A stretch of 64,000 nucleotides of DNA, taken from the NCBI RefSeq assembly GCF_018390535.1, contig NZ_JAHBBW010000010.1:1-64000 (forward strand). The letters are read 5' to 3'. The translations under genes and the position numbers were made by a program. Under the pieces are notes generated by a model that ran no database searches, was not told the DNA's origin, and worked only from the letters and a program-made list of their open reading frames with translations. The DNA comes from Bacteroides propionicigenes. Its GTDB lineage: Bacteria > Bacteroidota > Bacteroidia > Bacteroidales > Bacteroidaceae. Shown here in pieces: positions 51,101 to 59,790 of the stretch (positions within the stretch are counted from its first letter, which is position 1; the number at the start of each line of letters is the position of its first letter).

Positions 51101-51476
51101 GGTATCAGGCATTACTACAATATATCCAAAGAATACAGACACCGATATTCCAAGAGCTGTTTTTGGAGATCCGAATCAAAACTCTAGGAAATCTGATAGG
51201 TTTGTGGAAGACGGAAAATATTTACGTTTGAAATCTTTGGTATTATCGTACTCCTTACCAACTAATTTAATAAAGAAATTGAATATAGAGAAAATGAAAT
51301 TCTTTATTGGCGGTAAGAATCTTTTGATATTTACAGGTTATTCAGGCTTTGACCCTGAAGTAGGAGATCAAAATACAGAGAACAATCTTACTAGGGGAAT
51401 TGATGCTTCATCTACATGGGGCTCTACATTTCCTAACATAAGAGAATATTACATGGGACTTGAACTTGTATTTTAA
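48168..51476 (+). CDS. SusC/RagA TonB-linked outer-membrane transporter with STN signalling domain
   Basis: Outer-membrane receptor of 1102 aa. After a signal peptide (ending near SQ, residue 27) comes an STN domain (VSVNVRNASLKEVFKTIEQ), then a carboxypeptidase-regulatory-like repeat (ITGIVRDISGDAVIGANIMIKG) at about 107-190, then the TonB box region and plug (VIGYGTQKKVDLSSSIATLS; LYVVDGMIGG; ILKDAASCAIYGARGANGVILI). A 22-strand barrel to the terminal aromatic (LELVF) follows. The STN domain means it signals to the FecR protein upstream. It takes up the sugar or oligosaccharide with the SusD-like partner downstream. The ligand is unknown. Confidence 0.96.
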   Translation: MNNHLKMRCFIVFMLLSCFCCENVFSQVQKVSVNVRNASLKEVFKTIEQQTTYRFSYRNATIDNKKDISISKLNATVNVVLDEALKNRNLYYSIISSKSIVISEKINNANKKTKHITGIVRDISGDAVIGANIMIKGTNIGAITDINGHFELEVPYEGVMVVSYMGYIEQELSLKSNNSFSITLEENTQALDEVIVIGYGTQKKVDLSSSIATLSSKDIGQLPNGLETGLQSSVPGVQITNGRIRIRGVGSINDTDPLYVVDGMIGGAVPDENNIESIQILKDAASCAIYGARGANGVILINTKRGQVGKVKVEYNGYAGLKELQHTIDLLNGRELAELVNEELYNADPTRNDYMKALSNPESIGEGYNMLNALKRTGFYQKHNLSLNGGSETAHFRINGVYSSDQPTFIKEDSKSLGLQFISDFKVGNFEFGETFTIKRLNRDWSNKNVLESLQWSPTVPFYDENNPTGFMGASNGTTCGNPLAQAHLNWNKTETTLINGNAWGVWNILPGLKYKFNMGVDFYTTMTQNYDGDYVIIYCTHSPDQYDLSSIKSNRVLYENTLSYEKDFGKHNISALIGVTSEQTKRLGVNAGVRALASESVLSLGTTRDYDSRTVGSSEFESAMYSLLGRINYSYDSKYMMTINFRRDGSSNFSKKNRYGNFPSFSAAWRVSQEKFMRNLDFITDLKIRGSWGILGNSNINAYQYQSTVSFDKICYYLNNVRVAGGFPTTPSNPDVKWESQYSTDLGLDLSMFNNHLSFTFDYFYKKTKDMLVEVPISFAAGFRDVFPVLNAGSIQNKGMELMITYRNRYKKLDYSISANLSSVKNKVVELGTKNEIFASNEISKTVVGKPIGMFWGYVTDGLYTSVDQLNEDKAFAPNAQLGDVRFKDLNNDGKLNADDQDFIGNPIPKLNFGLSSNLSYRTNVGVFDLSMIWQGTYGNDIYNNTRYYGEGMFGYTNCFASTKKRYRAEELSFTNPVSGITTIYPKNTDTDIPRAVFGDPNQNSRKSDRFVEDGKYLRLKSLVLSYSLPTNLIKKLNIEKMKFFIGGKNLLIFTGYSGFDPEVGDQNTENNLTRGIDASSTWGSTFPNIREYYMGLELVF

Positions 51477-51494
51477 TTAAAAAACTTATTCGAT

Positions 51495-53114
51495 ATGAAA
51501 CAATTTCTTAAAATATATACTTTGTTAGTAACTACAATGGTTGGGGCAACTGCATGTGTGCCAAATATGGATTTGAATAATCCTGAAGAAGTATCGACGG
51601 AGACATATTATACAAAAATAGAACAATTAGAAGCAGCTATTATACCTGCCTATCAGGCTTTGTTCGGAGTGTCACAGGGAGGCTATGCTGTAGGCGCATT
51701 CAATAATCAGTTGGCTCCGGGTGATGATTTTGATGCAACACCATCTAATACTATTTTTCAAGATACATATACTACTCCTGCGTATGATGCTACTATTTTA
51801 AATTCATGGAAAGATTTCTTTTCAGGAGTATATGCTGCAAATTTGGCAATAGAGAAAATAGAAAATTATACTGGTGATATTCAGGAGAGTATTAGGGATA
51901 GAATGTTGGGTGAAGCCTATTTTCTGAGAGGATTACATTATATGCATCTGTGTATGTTGTTTGGAGAAACGGTTCCCCTGTATGATCATTCGGTAACTGA
52001 TGCCAGTGACTATTACAAAGGAAATGCCCAACGGGGTGAAATATATGCATTTATCATAGATAATTTCTCTAAAGCGGCTGAACTTTTGCCGGTTCGTAGT
52101 AAGTTATATGAAAATGAGTCATATATTGGTAGGGCAACTAAGGGAGCTGCACAAGGATACTTAGCTAGGGCATATCTGTATCGTCCTTTATTAGAGAAAG
52201 GCTCCACTGCCGAATTTAGTAAAGCAGAAAAAGTGTTGAAGGAAATAATTGATAGTAATGAATACGAGCTTGTGGACAATTTCCGGGATAATTCAGTAGG
52301 AAATAATGAAAATAATAAAGAATCAATATTTGAAGTGCAAATGTTATTAGGAGCAGATTTTTTTGAACAATCCTATTCCTTACGGTGGCAAATGATAGGT
52401 GTTCCTAGCGGAACAGGGAGTGCTTGGTGGCAATTAGCTCCGAATCAGCGTACTTACAACGAATTTGAGGAAGGTGACCCGAGAAAATTTATGACCCTAT
52501 GGTGCCCTGAAGGTGCTTATTATACAGAACTAAATGGTAATGTAGCTGATTGGGAATATATGTATGGACATTACCCGGTGGAAGTTTCACTTTATGGTAC
52601 ACGTAAGTATTGTTTAGATTATCAAATTGGGAATATTGCAAATGAGCATAATGAAAGGTTGATGCGTTATGCAGATATATTGCTTATGTATGCAGAATGC
52701 TTACATGAGGCAGGGCATGATAATCTGGCGATAACAGATCCAAATGGCCCTAAATATTGGATTCAAGTTGTACGATCACGTGCAAATAATATAGTACCCT
52801 CTGAACAGCCACATTTGTGGTATCAACACTCTCCTGGAACTATTCCGGACGTTGAAACTCTTTTAGCTTCAGGAAGTGTAATAAATGGAGTTCCAATGAA
52901 TAATGTCAAAAATTTGATTGTGCACGAAAGATATGTTGAATTTTGTGGTGAGTATTTACGTTATTTTGATCTGTTGAGGTGGGGAATGGCAGATGAGAAA
53001 TGGCTGGAATCTATAAAAGATTTGGGTTGGACAGAAAAAGCTATGTACTATCCATTTCCACAACAAGAGCTAAATAATAATAAGAATTTGCAAGGAAATG
53101 AGATGAATAAATAA
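51495..53114 (+). CDS. SusD/RagB-like surface glycan-binding lipoprotein
   Basis: Surface lipoprotein of 539 aa. The lipobox MVGATAC gives lipidated C21. The TPR-like helical core contains YFLRGLHYMHLCMLFGETVPL and AKGYLARAYLY-like AQGYLARAYLYRPLL; the C-terminal part has HERYVEFCGEYLRYFDLLRW, a SusD hallmark. It pairs with the SusC protein upstream (18 bases apart) to capture the ligand. Ligand unknown. Confidence 0.95.
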   Translation: MKQFLKIYTLLVTTMVGATACVPNMDLNNPEEVSTETYYTKIEQLEAAIIPAYQALFGVSQGGYAVGAFNNQLAPGDDFDATPSNTIFQDTYTTPAYDATILNSWKDFFSGVYAANLAIEKIENYTGDIQESIRDRMLGEAYFLRGLHYMHLCMLFGETVPLYDHSVTDASDYYKGNAQRGEIYAFIIDNFSKAAELLPVRSKLYENESYIGRATKGAAQGYLARAYLYRPLLEKGSTAEFSKAEKVLKEIIDSNEYELVDNFRDNSVGNNENNKESIFEVQMLLGADFFEQSYSLRWQMIGVPSGTGSAWWQLAPNQRTYNEFEEGDPRKFMTLWCPEGAYYTELNGNVADWEYMYGHYPVEVSLYGTRKYCLDYQIGNIANEHNERLMRYADILLMYAECLHEAGHDNLAITDPNGPKYWIQVVRSRANNIVPSEQPHLWYQHSPGTIPDVETLLASGSVINGVPMNNVKNLIVHERYVEFCGEYLRYFDLLRWGMADEKWLESIKDLGWTEKAMYYPFPQQELNNNKNLQGNEMNK

Positions 53115-53126
53115 AGGTATTAAAAA

Positions 53127-54041
53127 ATGAAGAAGATATTTGTACAATTGCTAATTGCTATCATAGGAGCTAATTATTGTTTAGCCCAAGAAGAGTGTAC
53201 TCCTTTAATTTCTTTTGGGACAGCGCTGGATGCAAAGTCTCAAATTGAAGCCGCTCGGAAAAATGCTCTGTCCATAATAGACCCACAGGTTAGATATTGG
53301 AGAGCAAAAGGAGACCAACATCGAAATTATTTTTTTAAAGAGGCCAATGAAAATATGCCATATAGGTTATATGTGCCTCAAAATTGGGATGGCAAAAGTG
53401 ATTTACCGTTAGTAATGTTTTTGCATGGTGGGTGGAATGATGAAAATTCATATGTAGATGCTAATGATAGACAACTCATCAAGTTAGCCGAAAAATATGG
53501 ATACTTATTGGTTTCTCCATTGGGTTGTCATGCAGCTTATGGCAATAATCTGTTGTTACCAGCTGTATTTGGTGAAACAGAAGAAAGCTCTAAGATAATT
53601 GCTGCAGGGAGAAATAAAATGTATTCTAAGGAAGAACAAATATTAAGTGAGAAAGATATTATTAATGTGTTGGAATTGATTCTTGCCGAATATCCAATAG
53701 ATAAAAAAAATATGTTTTTAACAGGACACTCTATGGGAGCTGGAGGTACTTGGTATTTAGGTGCAAAATACTCTAATTATTGGAAAGGATTAGCTCCGAT
53801 GTCTGGTCCTTTTGTGCTTGAGCATGGATATCCTTGGGATAGTATTAGCAATATACCGGTCTTTATATCTGAAGGCTCTAAGTCGGCAAGTAAAAGTAGC
53901 CGGTTGATTTATAAATATATGTCTGAAAAGAACTATGAGGTGGAGTATATGGAGGTAAATAAAGGGCATGGAGAAATGATACCAGTTGTTCTTCCTCATG
54001 TTTTTTTGTTTATGGAAAGAGTTCGGAATGAGACAAAATAG
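53127..54041 (+). CDS. secreted alpha/beta-hydrolase esterase (CE1-like)
   Basis: Exported hydrolase of 304 aa with a signal peptide ending near LAQE (residue 22). The alpha/beta fold is seen as PLVMFLHGGWNDE (oxyanion region), TGHSMGAGG with the nucleophile Ser near 202, and a terminal His in NKGHGEM near 280. It resembles feruloyl/acetyl-esterase-type enzymes of PULs, which remove acyl groups from sugars. It is the only enzyme of this PUL. It starts 12 bases after the SusD gene. Confidence 0.86.
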   Translation: MKKIFVQLLIAIIGANYCLAQEECTPLISFGTALDAKSQIEAARKNALSIIDPQVRYWRAKGDQHRNYFFKEANENMPYRLYVPQNWDGKSDLPLVMFLHGGWNDENSYVDANDRQLIKLAEKYGYLLVSPLGCHAAYGNNLLLPAVFGETEESSKIIAAGRNKMYSKEEQILSEKDIINVLELILAEYPIDKKNMFLTGHSMGAGGTWYLGAKYSNYWKGLAPMSGPFVLEHGYPWDSISNIPVFISEGSKSASKSSRLIYKYMSEKNYEVEYMEVNKGHGEMIPVVLPHVFLFMERVRNETK

Positions 54042-54107
54042 CTGTAACTTAATTATAATTACTTGAATCTATTGTAAAAGTTTCATTATCGGTGAAATAT
54101 CGGAGAT

Positions 54108-54155
54108 AACATAGAGGTTAGAAAAGCATATATATGCTTTTCTAACCTCTATGTT
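54108..54155. terminator. 48-bp perfect palindrome, bidirectional terminator
   Basis: Bases 54108-54155 are fully self-complementary (24 bp stem, AACATAGAGG... to ...CCTCTATGTT). It separates the PUL esterase gene from mnmE, whose ends converge on it, and is likely the terminator for both. Confidence 0.75.
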
Positions 54156-54191
54156 TGATGGACTGTTTGCTAATGTAGTTGGTGTAATGTG

Positions 54192-55577
54192 TTATTTTCC
54201 AATGCAGAAATGCTGAAATATATTTTGTAATACCATATCATTCGTTACCTCTCCCGCAATATCACTCAAATGAAAAATACACTCCCGAATATCTTGTGAT
54301 ACGAAATCTCCGGAAATATTATTTGCCAGACCTTTTTGAACTCGATGAATGGCTTCCAGTGCATTGTTTAATGCTTCATAGTGACGGACATTTGTTACTA
54401 TGACATCATTTTGAGTAATTGCAGGGAGATGGGCGGATGTTATTAGCATCTGTTGAAGTTCTTCTATATGTTCTCTTTTTTTTGCAGATAGGGTGATTGA
54501 TTTTACACTATCAGGAAAGTAGGCAGGAATAGTATTCTGCATATTATTCACTAAATCCACTTTATTGTAAACGAGGATAAGTTGTTTCCCTTCACAGCGG
54601 GGAAGGAGTTGATTGGACAACTGTGTAATTTGAGCTTGGGCATCCGTAGCATCAATCATCCAAAGAACAATTTCCGCCTGATTCAGCTTTTGAAAAGTGC
54701 GTTCTATACCAAGATTTTCGATGGTATCGTTGGTCTCCCGAATACCTGCCGTATCAATAAAGCGGAAAGTGATGCCACCGATATTGACCGTATCTTCTAT
54801 CACATCGCGCGTAGTACCATGAATGTCGCTGACAATAGCTTTTTCTTCATTAAGCAAAACATTGAGTAACGTGGATTTTCCTGCGTTTGTTTCTCCGATG
54901 ATGGCTACCGGAACCCCATTCTTTATGGCATTACCTACACTGAAGGAGTTCACCAAGCGGGTTATCACTTTTTCGATGTTATCCGCTAACTGACAAAGTT
55001 CGGAGCGGTCGGCAAATTCCAGTTCCTCGTGATCGCTAAAGTCTAATTCCAGTTCGATGAGTGAGGTGAAATAGAGTAGTTGATCGCGTAGGGTGGCAAG
55101 TTCTTTACTGAAACCGCCTCGCATCTGGCTCATGGCGAGACGGTGAGTAGCTGCAGAAGAGGAAGCGATTAGGTCTGCAACAGCCTCTGCCTGACTTAAA
55201 TCCATTTTGCCATTAAGGAATGCGCGTTGGGTATATTCACCCGGACCGGCCATGCGGCAGCCGTTCTTGATTAGTAGTTGCAATACTTTCTGCAGAATGT
55301 AGGCGGAACCATGACAAGTAATCTCCGTACTATTCTCACCTGTATAGGAATGAGGGGCACGAAACAAGCTGACGAGCACTTCATCTATAACTTCAGAATC
55401 GTCATAAATTCGTCCGAAAGTGAGTGTATAAGGTTTGTTGTCCTCTAACTTTTTATCGGTAGCGGCAGGGATAAAAATACGGGATGTGATTTCGATAGCT
55501 TCCGGTCCGGAGACACGAATACATCCGATAGCCCCTCCCTGGGCGGTAGCTATAGCGCAGATAGTATCTTGGTTCAT
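54192..55577 (-). CDS. mnmE: tRNA uridine-5-carboxymethylaminomethyl modification GTPase
   Basis: GTPase of tRNA wobble-uridine modification with MnmG, 461 aa, the normal length. The N-terminal folate-binding domain starts TICAIATAQGGAIGCIRVSGPEA. The G domain has GETNAGKSTLLN (P-loop), DIHGTTRD, DTAGIRET and NKVD. The C-terminus is CIGK, the family's invariant end with the catalytic Cys. A -7 box (TATCTTTG on the minus strand, 55601-55608) lies 24 bases before the start. Confidence 0.97.
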   Translation of the reverse strand: MNQDTICAIATAQGGAIGCIRVSGPEAIEITSRIFIPAATDKKLEDNKPYTLTFGRIYDDSEVIDEVLVSLFRAPHSYTGENSTEITCHGSAYILQKVLQLLIKNGCRMAGPGEYTQRAFLNGKMDLSQAEAVADLIASSSAATHRLAMSQMRGGFSKELATLRDQLLYFTSLIELELDFSDHEELEFADRSELCQLADNIEKVITRLVNSFSVGNAIKNGVPVAIIGETNAGKSTLLNVLLNEEKAIVSDIHGTTRDVIEDTVNIGGITFRFIDTAGIRETNDTIENLGIERTFQKLNQAEIVLWMIDATDAQAQITQLSNQLLPRCEGKQLILVYNKVDLVNNMQNTIPAYFPDSVKSITLSAKKREHIEELQQMLITSAHLPAITQNDVIVTNVRHYEALNNALEAIHRVQKGLANNISGDFVSQDIRECIFHLSDIAGEVTNDMVLQNIFQHFCIGK

Positions 55578-55679
55578 GATTTCCAGCTTGTTTTATTTGG
55601 CAAAGATAATGCTTTCTTCATAAAAAAACAGCTACAATGATGCAAGTTCTTAGCTTTTATCGTAACTTCGTATGAATTA

Positions 55680-57291
55680 ATGACTACAAACAAAACATCT
55701 ATGGAGGCCGAATATAACTCCTATTGGAGAAGTGACGAAAGAGAAACAATACAGGAAGATTTTCAGAAGATTGTTTCTGTTCTGACTGCACATCAAATAG
55801 CTTTGTGGGAATATGATATCCCTACGGGAAGATGTAGTTTTTCGGATGATTATTTTCTGATATTAGGTTTGGATAAACTGAATATACATTTTAAGGATAT
55901 GATGGAATCCTATCATTTTATTCATCCGGATGATTTGCCGTCCTATCAGGAGGAGTTTGAAAAAATGTTGAAGTCGGAGACAAAAACCGCATAGATTCCA
56001 TATCGTTTTGTCGGAAGCCGGGGAGAGGTGGTTTGGGTGGAAGACCATTTTCTGTCTTATCAGCGGAATGACTATGGACATCCGCAGAAGTTGGTGGTGT
56101 ATACAGTGAATGTGACTGCCAAACGCGAAAAAGAGTTGGAGATAGCCCGTCTTGCCGAACATAACCGGAAAATAATAGAGGCGCTCCCCGAATTCATATT
56201 TATATTTGATGACAAATTCTTTCTTATTGACGTGATGATGGCTCCGGGTACAGTATTGCTTTACCCGGTGGAAGTTCTGAAAGGAGCGGATGTTCGTTCT
56301 ATCTATTCTCTACAGGTAAGTGAACTTTTCTTGAAGAATATTCATGAATGTTTGGAGGATAATCAACTGCGGGAGATTGAATATCCGTTGGATGTGGACG
56401 GGAGACGTTACTACTTCCAGGCTCGCATTGTACCCTTTGAAGGCAATAAGGTCTTGGCGTTGATTCATGATATTAGTGATCGTGTACGCCGTTCGAATGA
56501 GCTGATTGAGGCTAAGCGGAAGGCGGAAGAAGCTGATAGTATGAAAACACTCTTTTTGGCTAATATGAGCCATGAAATCCGTACTCCGTTGAATGCAATA
56601 GTCGGTTTCTCTGAAATTGTGTCTCTGACTGAAGATGAGAATGAAAAGAAGGAGTATTTGGAGATTATTCAGAAAAATAGCGGCTTGTTACTGCAACTTA
56701 TCAATGATATATTGGATTTATCCCGCATTGAATCAGGACGGTCTGAGATGCATTTCGGTCCGGTGTCTTTGTCGGCTTTACTGACGGAGGTGGCAAAGGT
56801 ACATCGTCTTAAAATACCCCATGCGATACAATTGGAAGTAATACTGCCTAAGGAGGATATCACTATCAATACCGACCGAAACCGATTGACCCAGGTACTT
56901 TCTAACTTTATGTCCAATGCCATTAAAAATACCTCAGAGGGGCGTATTGTATTAGGGTGTGTTGTTGAAATGGAATGAGATAGATGGCTTGTTTAAAAAA
57001 GGTTATGAGATGTTGTGGGCAAGGGATGGGGAGAAGGCCATAGAGTGCTTCCTTAATGACAAGCCTGATTTTGTATTAATCAATCTGAAACTTGCCAAAT
57101 TGGATGGTGTGCAAGTGATAGAGAAGATGAAACAAGTTTCCGCTGCTATACCCGTTGTTGCTATAGCGGAACACTCATGCTATACAGCAAAACAACAGGC
57201 ATATCAGGCGGGATGTGATAAGGTTGTAGTAAAACCTTATTCATTAGACCGCTTGAAAGAGACGGTCAGGATTTTACTGCAAGACGCTTAA
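55680..57291 (+). pseudogene. decayed hybrid histidine kinase
   Basis: Three fragments of one hybrid sensor kinase. Fragment one (55680-55991) is a PAS domain (ALWEYDIPTGRCSFSDDY) cut by an in-frame TAG at 55992-55994. The same frame continues IPYRFVGSRGEVVWVED from 55995, so it is a nonsense mutation. Fragment two runs to 56978: second PAS, HisKA ([18 protein letters not shown]) and the start of HATPase (NFMSNAIKNTSEGRI). The rest of HATPase with the ATP-binding G boxes and the beginning of the receiver are missing. Fragment three (56959-57291, another frame) is the rest of a receiver; the phospho-Asp is Asn (VLINLKL) while KP is kept. It is non-functional as a kinase. Confidence 0.85.
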
Positions 57292-58166
57292 ATACGTTCG
57301 AGCACTTTAAGGATAAGGTGGTCAATGGTATTTTTATATCCTGTATTGGCTTCCTTAATCAAGCGGTTGGCTATTACCATACAAACTGTCATAGCCTTGT
57401 GTCCCATTAGGCGGCTAAGACCGGCCAATGCGGAACTTTCCATTTCAAAATTGGTAACCTTATAGCCGTTATATTCGAATTTTTCAATCTTCTCATTTTG
57501 ATGCGGATCTGCCAGAGGTACACGAAGTTCGCGTCCTTGCGGGCCGAAAAAGCCACCTGCGGCGATGGTTACACCTCGCACCATATCATCTCCGGCTATG
57601 CGGTTTATCAATTCGGTATCTGCATCAATCACGTAAGGAGCCGGTGCGCACATATTTCCCGTCCAGCCCATGTGGTTGAGGAAAGCGCGTTCGAAAGGTA
57701 AGTCGCAAACAGAATTACGTCCGGCATAGAAGTTCAGCAAGCCGTCAAAACCGATAGATTTGGCGGAGCAAACAAAAGTTCCCACAGGAGTATAAGGTTG
57801 CAGACCGCCGCAAGTGCCGATACGCACCAATTCCAGCTGACGTAACTGAGACTTTTCTTCCCGGGTTTGGAAGTCGATATTGGCAAGGGCATCCAATTCG
57901 TTCATTACAATATCGATATTGTCACAACCGATACCGGTAGAAACGACGGTAATGCGCTTACCTTTATATGTACCTGTAATCGTTTTGAACTCGCGGCTCT
58001 CCACTTCACATTCTTTACTCTCAAAATGGGAGGCAACCAGTGCCACTCGTCCGGGGTCACCCACAAGGATTACTTTATCTGCCAGCCATTCGGGCTTTAC
58101 ATGTAAATGGAAAACGGAACCGTCTTCATTGATTATCAGTTCGGAAGATGCAAAATACTTTTTCAT
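57288..58166 (-). CDS. nucleoside phosphorylase (uridine/purine phosphorylase-like)
   Basis: A 292-residue nucleoside phosphorylase. VILVGDPGRVALVASHFES is the phosphate-binding N-terminal motif, STGIGCDNIDIVMNEL the second, VRIGTCGGLQ the third, and TNFEMESSALAGLSRLMGHKAM holds the Glu that contacts ribose. It releases the base from nucleosides and makes ribose-1-phosphate. The closest type looks like uridine phosphorylase, but the base is not certain. Its end overlaps the kinase pseudogene by four bases. Confidence 0.9.
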   Translation of the reverse strand: MKKYFASSELIINEDGSVFHLHVKPEWLADKVILVGDPGRVALVASHFESKECEVESREFKTITGTYKGKRITVVSTGIGCDNIDIVMNELDALANIDFQTREEKSQLRQLELVRIGTCGGLQPYTPVGTFVCSAKSIGFDGLLNFYAGRNSVCDLPFERAFLNHMGWTGNMCAPAPYVIDADTELINRIAGDDMVRGVTIAAGGFFGPQGRELRVPLADPHQNEKIEKFEYNGYKVTNFEMESSALAGLSRLMGHKAMTVCMVIANRLIKEANTGYKNTIDHLILKVLERI

Positions 58167-58200
58167 GTTACAGGATATTATAAGTTCGTTTATAAAGAGA

Positions 58201-58241
58201 AAACGCCGGTAACCGGTTTCTGTTCACCGGTTCCGACGTTT
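58201..58241 (-). terminator. terminator of the floA operon
   Basis: On the minus strand AACGTCGGAACCGG pairs imperfectly with CCGGTTACCGGCGTT around a short loop, 20 bases after the floA stop, followed by a T-rich stretch. Confidence 0.6.
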
Positions 58242-58261
58242 ATATTGATGAATTTACCGGT

Positions 58262-59263
58262 TTACTTGCTCAACGGCTGACTGGATGTGCCGGTTGTCGG
58301 TTTGGCAATGTTTTCGCGCATCGAAGTATCGGCCTCGATGTTCTTCATGCGATAATAATCCATTATGCCCAAGTTGCCGCTACGGAATGCTTCAGCCATA
58401 GCCTTAGGCACTTCCGCCTCGGCTTCAATTACTTTGGCACGTGCTTCCTGTGCTTTGGCTTTCATTTCCTGTTCGCTGGCAACGGCCATGGCACGGCGTT
58501 CTTCCGCTTTTGCCTGAGCGATGTTCTTGTCGGCATTTGCTTGGTCTATCTGTAAAGCTGCACCGATGTTCTTACCTATATCGATGTCGGCAATATCAAT
58601 GGACAGGATTTCAAAAGCCGTACCGGCATCCAGTCCTTTGCGGAGCACCAGTTTCGAGATAGAGTCCGGATTTTCCAGAACAGATTTATGATTCTCGGAA
58701 GAACCGATGGATGATACGATACCTTCACCTACACGGGCAAGGATTGTGTCTTCTCCTGCGCCACCTACCAGTTGACGGATATTGGCGCGTACAGTGACAC
58801 GGGCTTTGGCAATTAGCTGGATACCGTCTTTTGCCACTGCAGTGACAGGAGGAGTGTCAATAACCTTCGGGTTTACCGACATCTGGACTGCCTCGAACAC
58901 ATCACGTCCGGCAAGGTCAATGGCGGTTGCCATTTGGAAAGGTAATTCTATATTGGCCTTGGAAGCGGATACCAACGCATGTACTACTTTCTCGACGTGT
59001 CCGCCGGCAAGGTAGTGTGCTTCCAATTCATCGCGGGTGATGTTGCTCAGGCCGGCTTTATGCGCTTCAATCAAGCCCGGCACAATGATGTAAGGCGGTA
59101 CGTTACGGATGCGCATCAGGAATAGCTGGACCAGTGATATGTTTACTCCTGAAACTTTGGCGGACAGCCATAGGAAAAATGGTACGTAGTGGAAAAACAG
59201 TACCAGAAAAATGATACCGCCTACAATAATGAAGGCAGTGAGATACATTGTGCTTGGATCCAT
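58262..59263 (-). CDS. floA: flotillin-like protein FloA
   Basis: Membrane-microdomain scaffold protein of 333 aa. An N-terminal membrane hairpin ([26 protein letters not shown]) is followed by the conserved FloA body ([56 protein letters not shown]) and a coiled Ala/Glu region ([27 protein letters not shown]). The NfeD gene 46 bases upstream is its usual partner, and the two share the operon. Confidence 0.95.
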   Translation of the reverse strand: MDPSTMYLTAFIIVGGIIFLVLFFHYVPFFLWLSAKVSGVNISLVQLFLMRIRNVPPYIIVPGLIEAHKAGLSNITRDELEAHYLAGGHVEKVVHALVSASKANIELPFQMATAIDLAGRDVFEAVQMSVNPKVIDTPPVTAVAKDGIQLIAKARVTVRANIRQLVGGAGEDTILARVGEGIVSSIGSSENHKSVLENPDSISKLVLRKGLDAGTAFEILSIDIADIDIGKNIGAALQIDQANADKNIAQAKAEERRAMAVASEQEMKAKAQEARAKVIEAEAEVPKAMAEAFRSGNLGIMDYYRMKNIEADTSMRENIAKPTTGTSSQPLSK

Positions 59264-59309
59264 GATTTTTAGTTATTAATGGTTACTATTATTGAATATC
59301 AATTTATGA

Positions 59310-59783
59310 TTATGACTTGCCTGCTTTCTCTACGAGGATTACTCCGTCCGTAATGCGATTTACTATGATAGGAGTTTTCTCATTCAGAAAGCCGTCTGTG
59401 GATTTTACTTCTACGATGTCTCCGTTTATTTCGGCATATCCGATGAGGGCGAGACGGGTGGTGGTAATACCGGTATCACCTATCTTCACTCTCTCTTCGG
59501 CGCTGCGGTCTACTTTTGAAGTGATATTTTTCTTCAAAGCTATCTTATCCAGGGTTTTAGAACGCATAAACCATACCAATGAGCCTACACAAGCTATGGC
59601 GGATATGGCAAGTGTGATGACCCCGGCTGTTGTCCCTAAATTGGCGAAAGCATAGTAATTGGCATAAATGATGCAACCACCTGCCAGAAAACCTGCAATG
59701 CTGATACCCGGTACTATGAATAATTCTACGAGGAACAGTATGACTGCCGCAACGACCAATACTACGATAATGAAGATGTCCAT
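59310..59783 (-). CDS. NfeD family membrane protein
   Basis: A 157-residue protein. Three or four hydrophobic helices occupy residues 1-70 (VVLVVAAVILFLVELFIVPGISIAGFLAGG). A soluble OB-fold-like NfeD domain follows (GDTGITTTRLALIGYAEINGDIVEV). NfeD proteins assist flotillin-like scaffolds such as FloA, encoded just downstream. It is seven bases after the TPR-protein gene. Confidence 0.9.
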   Translation of the reverse strand: MDIFIIVVLVVAAVILFLVELFIVPGISIAGFLAGGCIIYANYYAFANLGTTAGVITLAISAIACVGSLVWFMRSKTLDKIALKKNITSKVDRSAEERVKIGDTGITTTRLALIGYAEINGDIVEVKSTDGFLNEKTPIIVNRITDGVILVEKAGKS

Positions 59784-59790
59784 AGCTATT

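Noticed and set aside
55680..55994. A short independent PAS-domain gene
   Set aside because: The same frame continues beyond the TAG with the remaining PAS and HisKA sequence, so it is the 5' part of a broken kinase.
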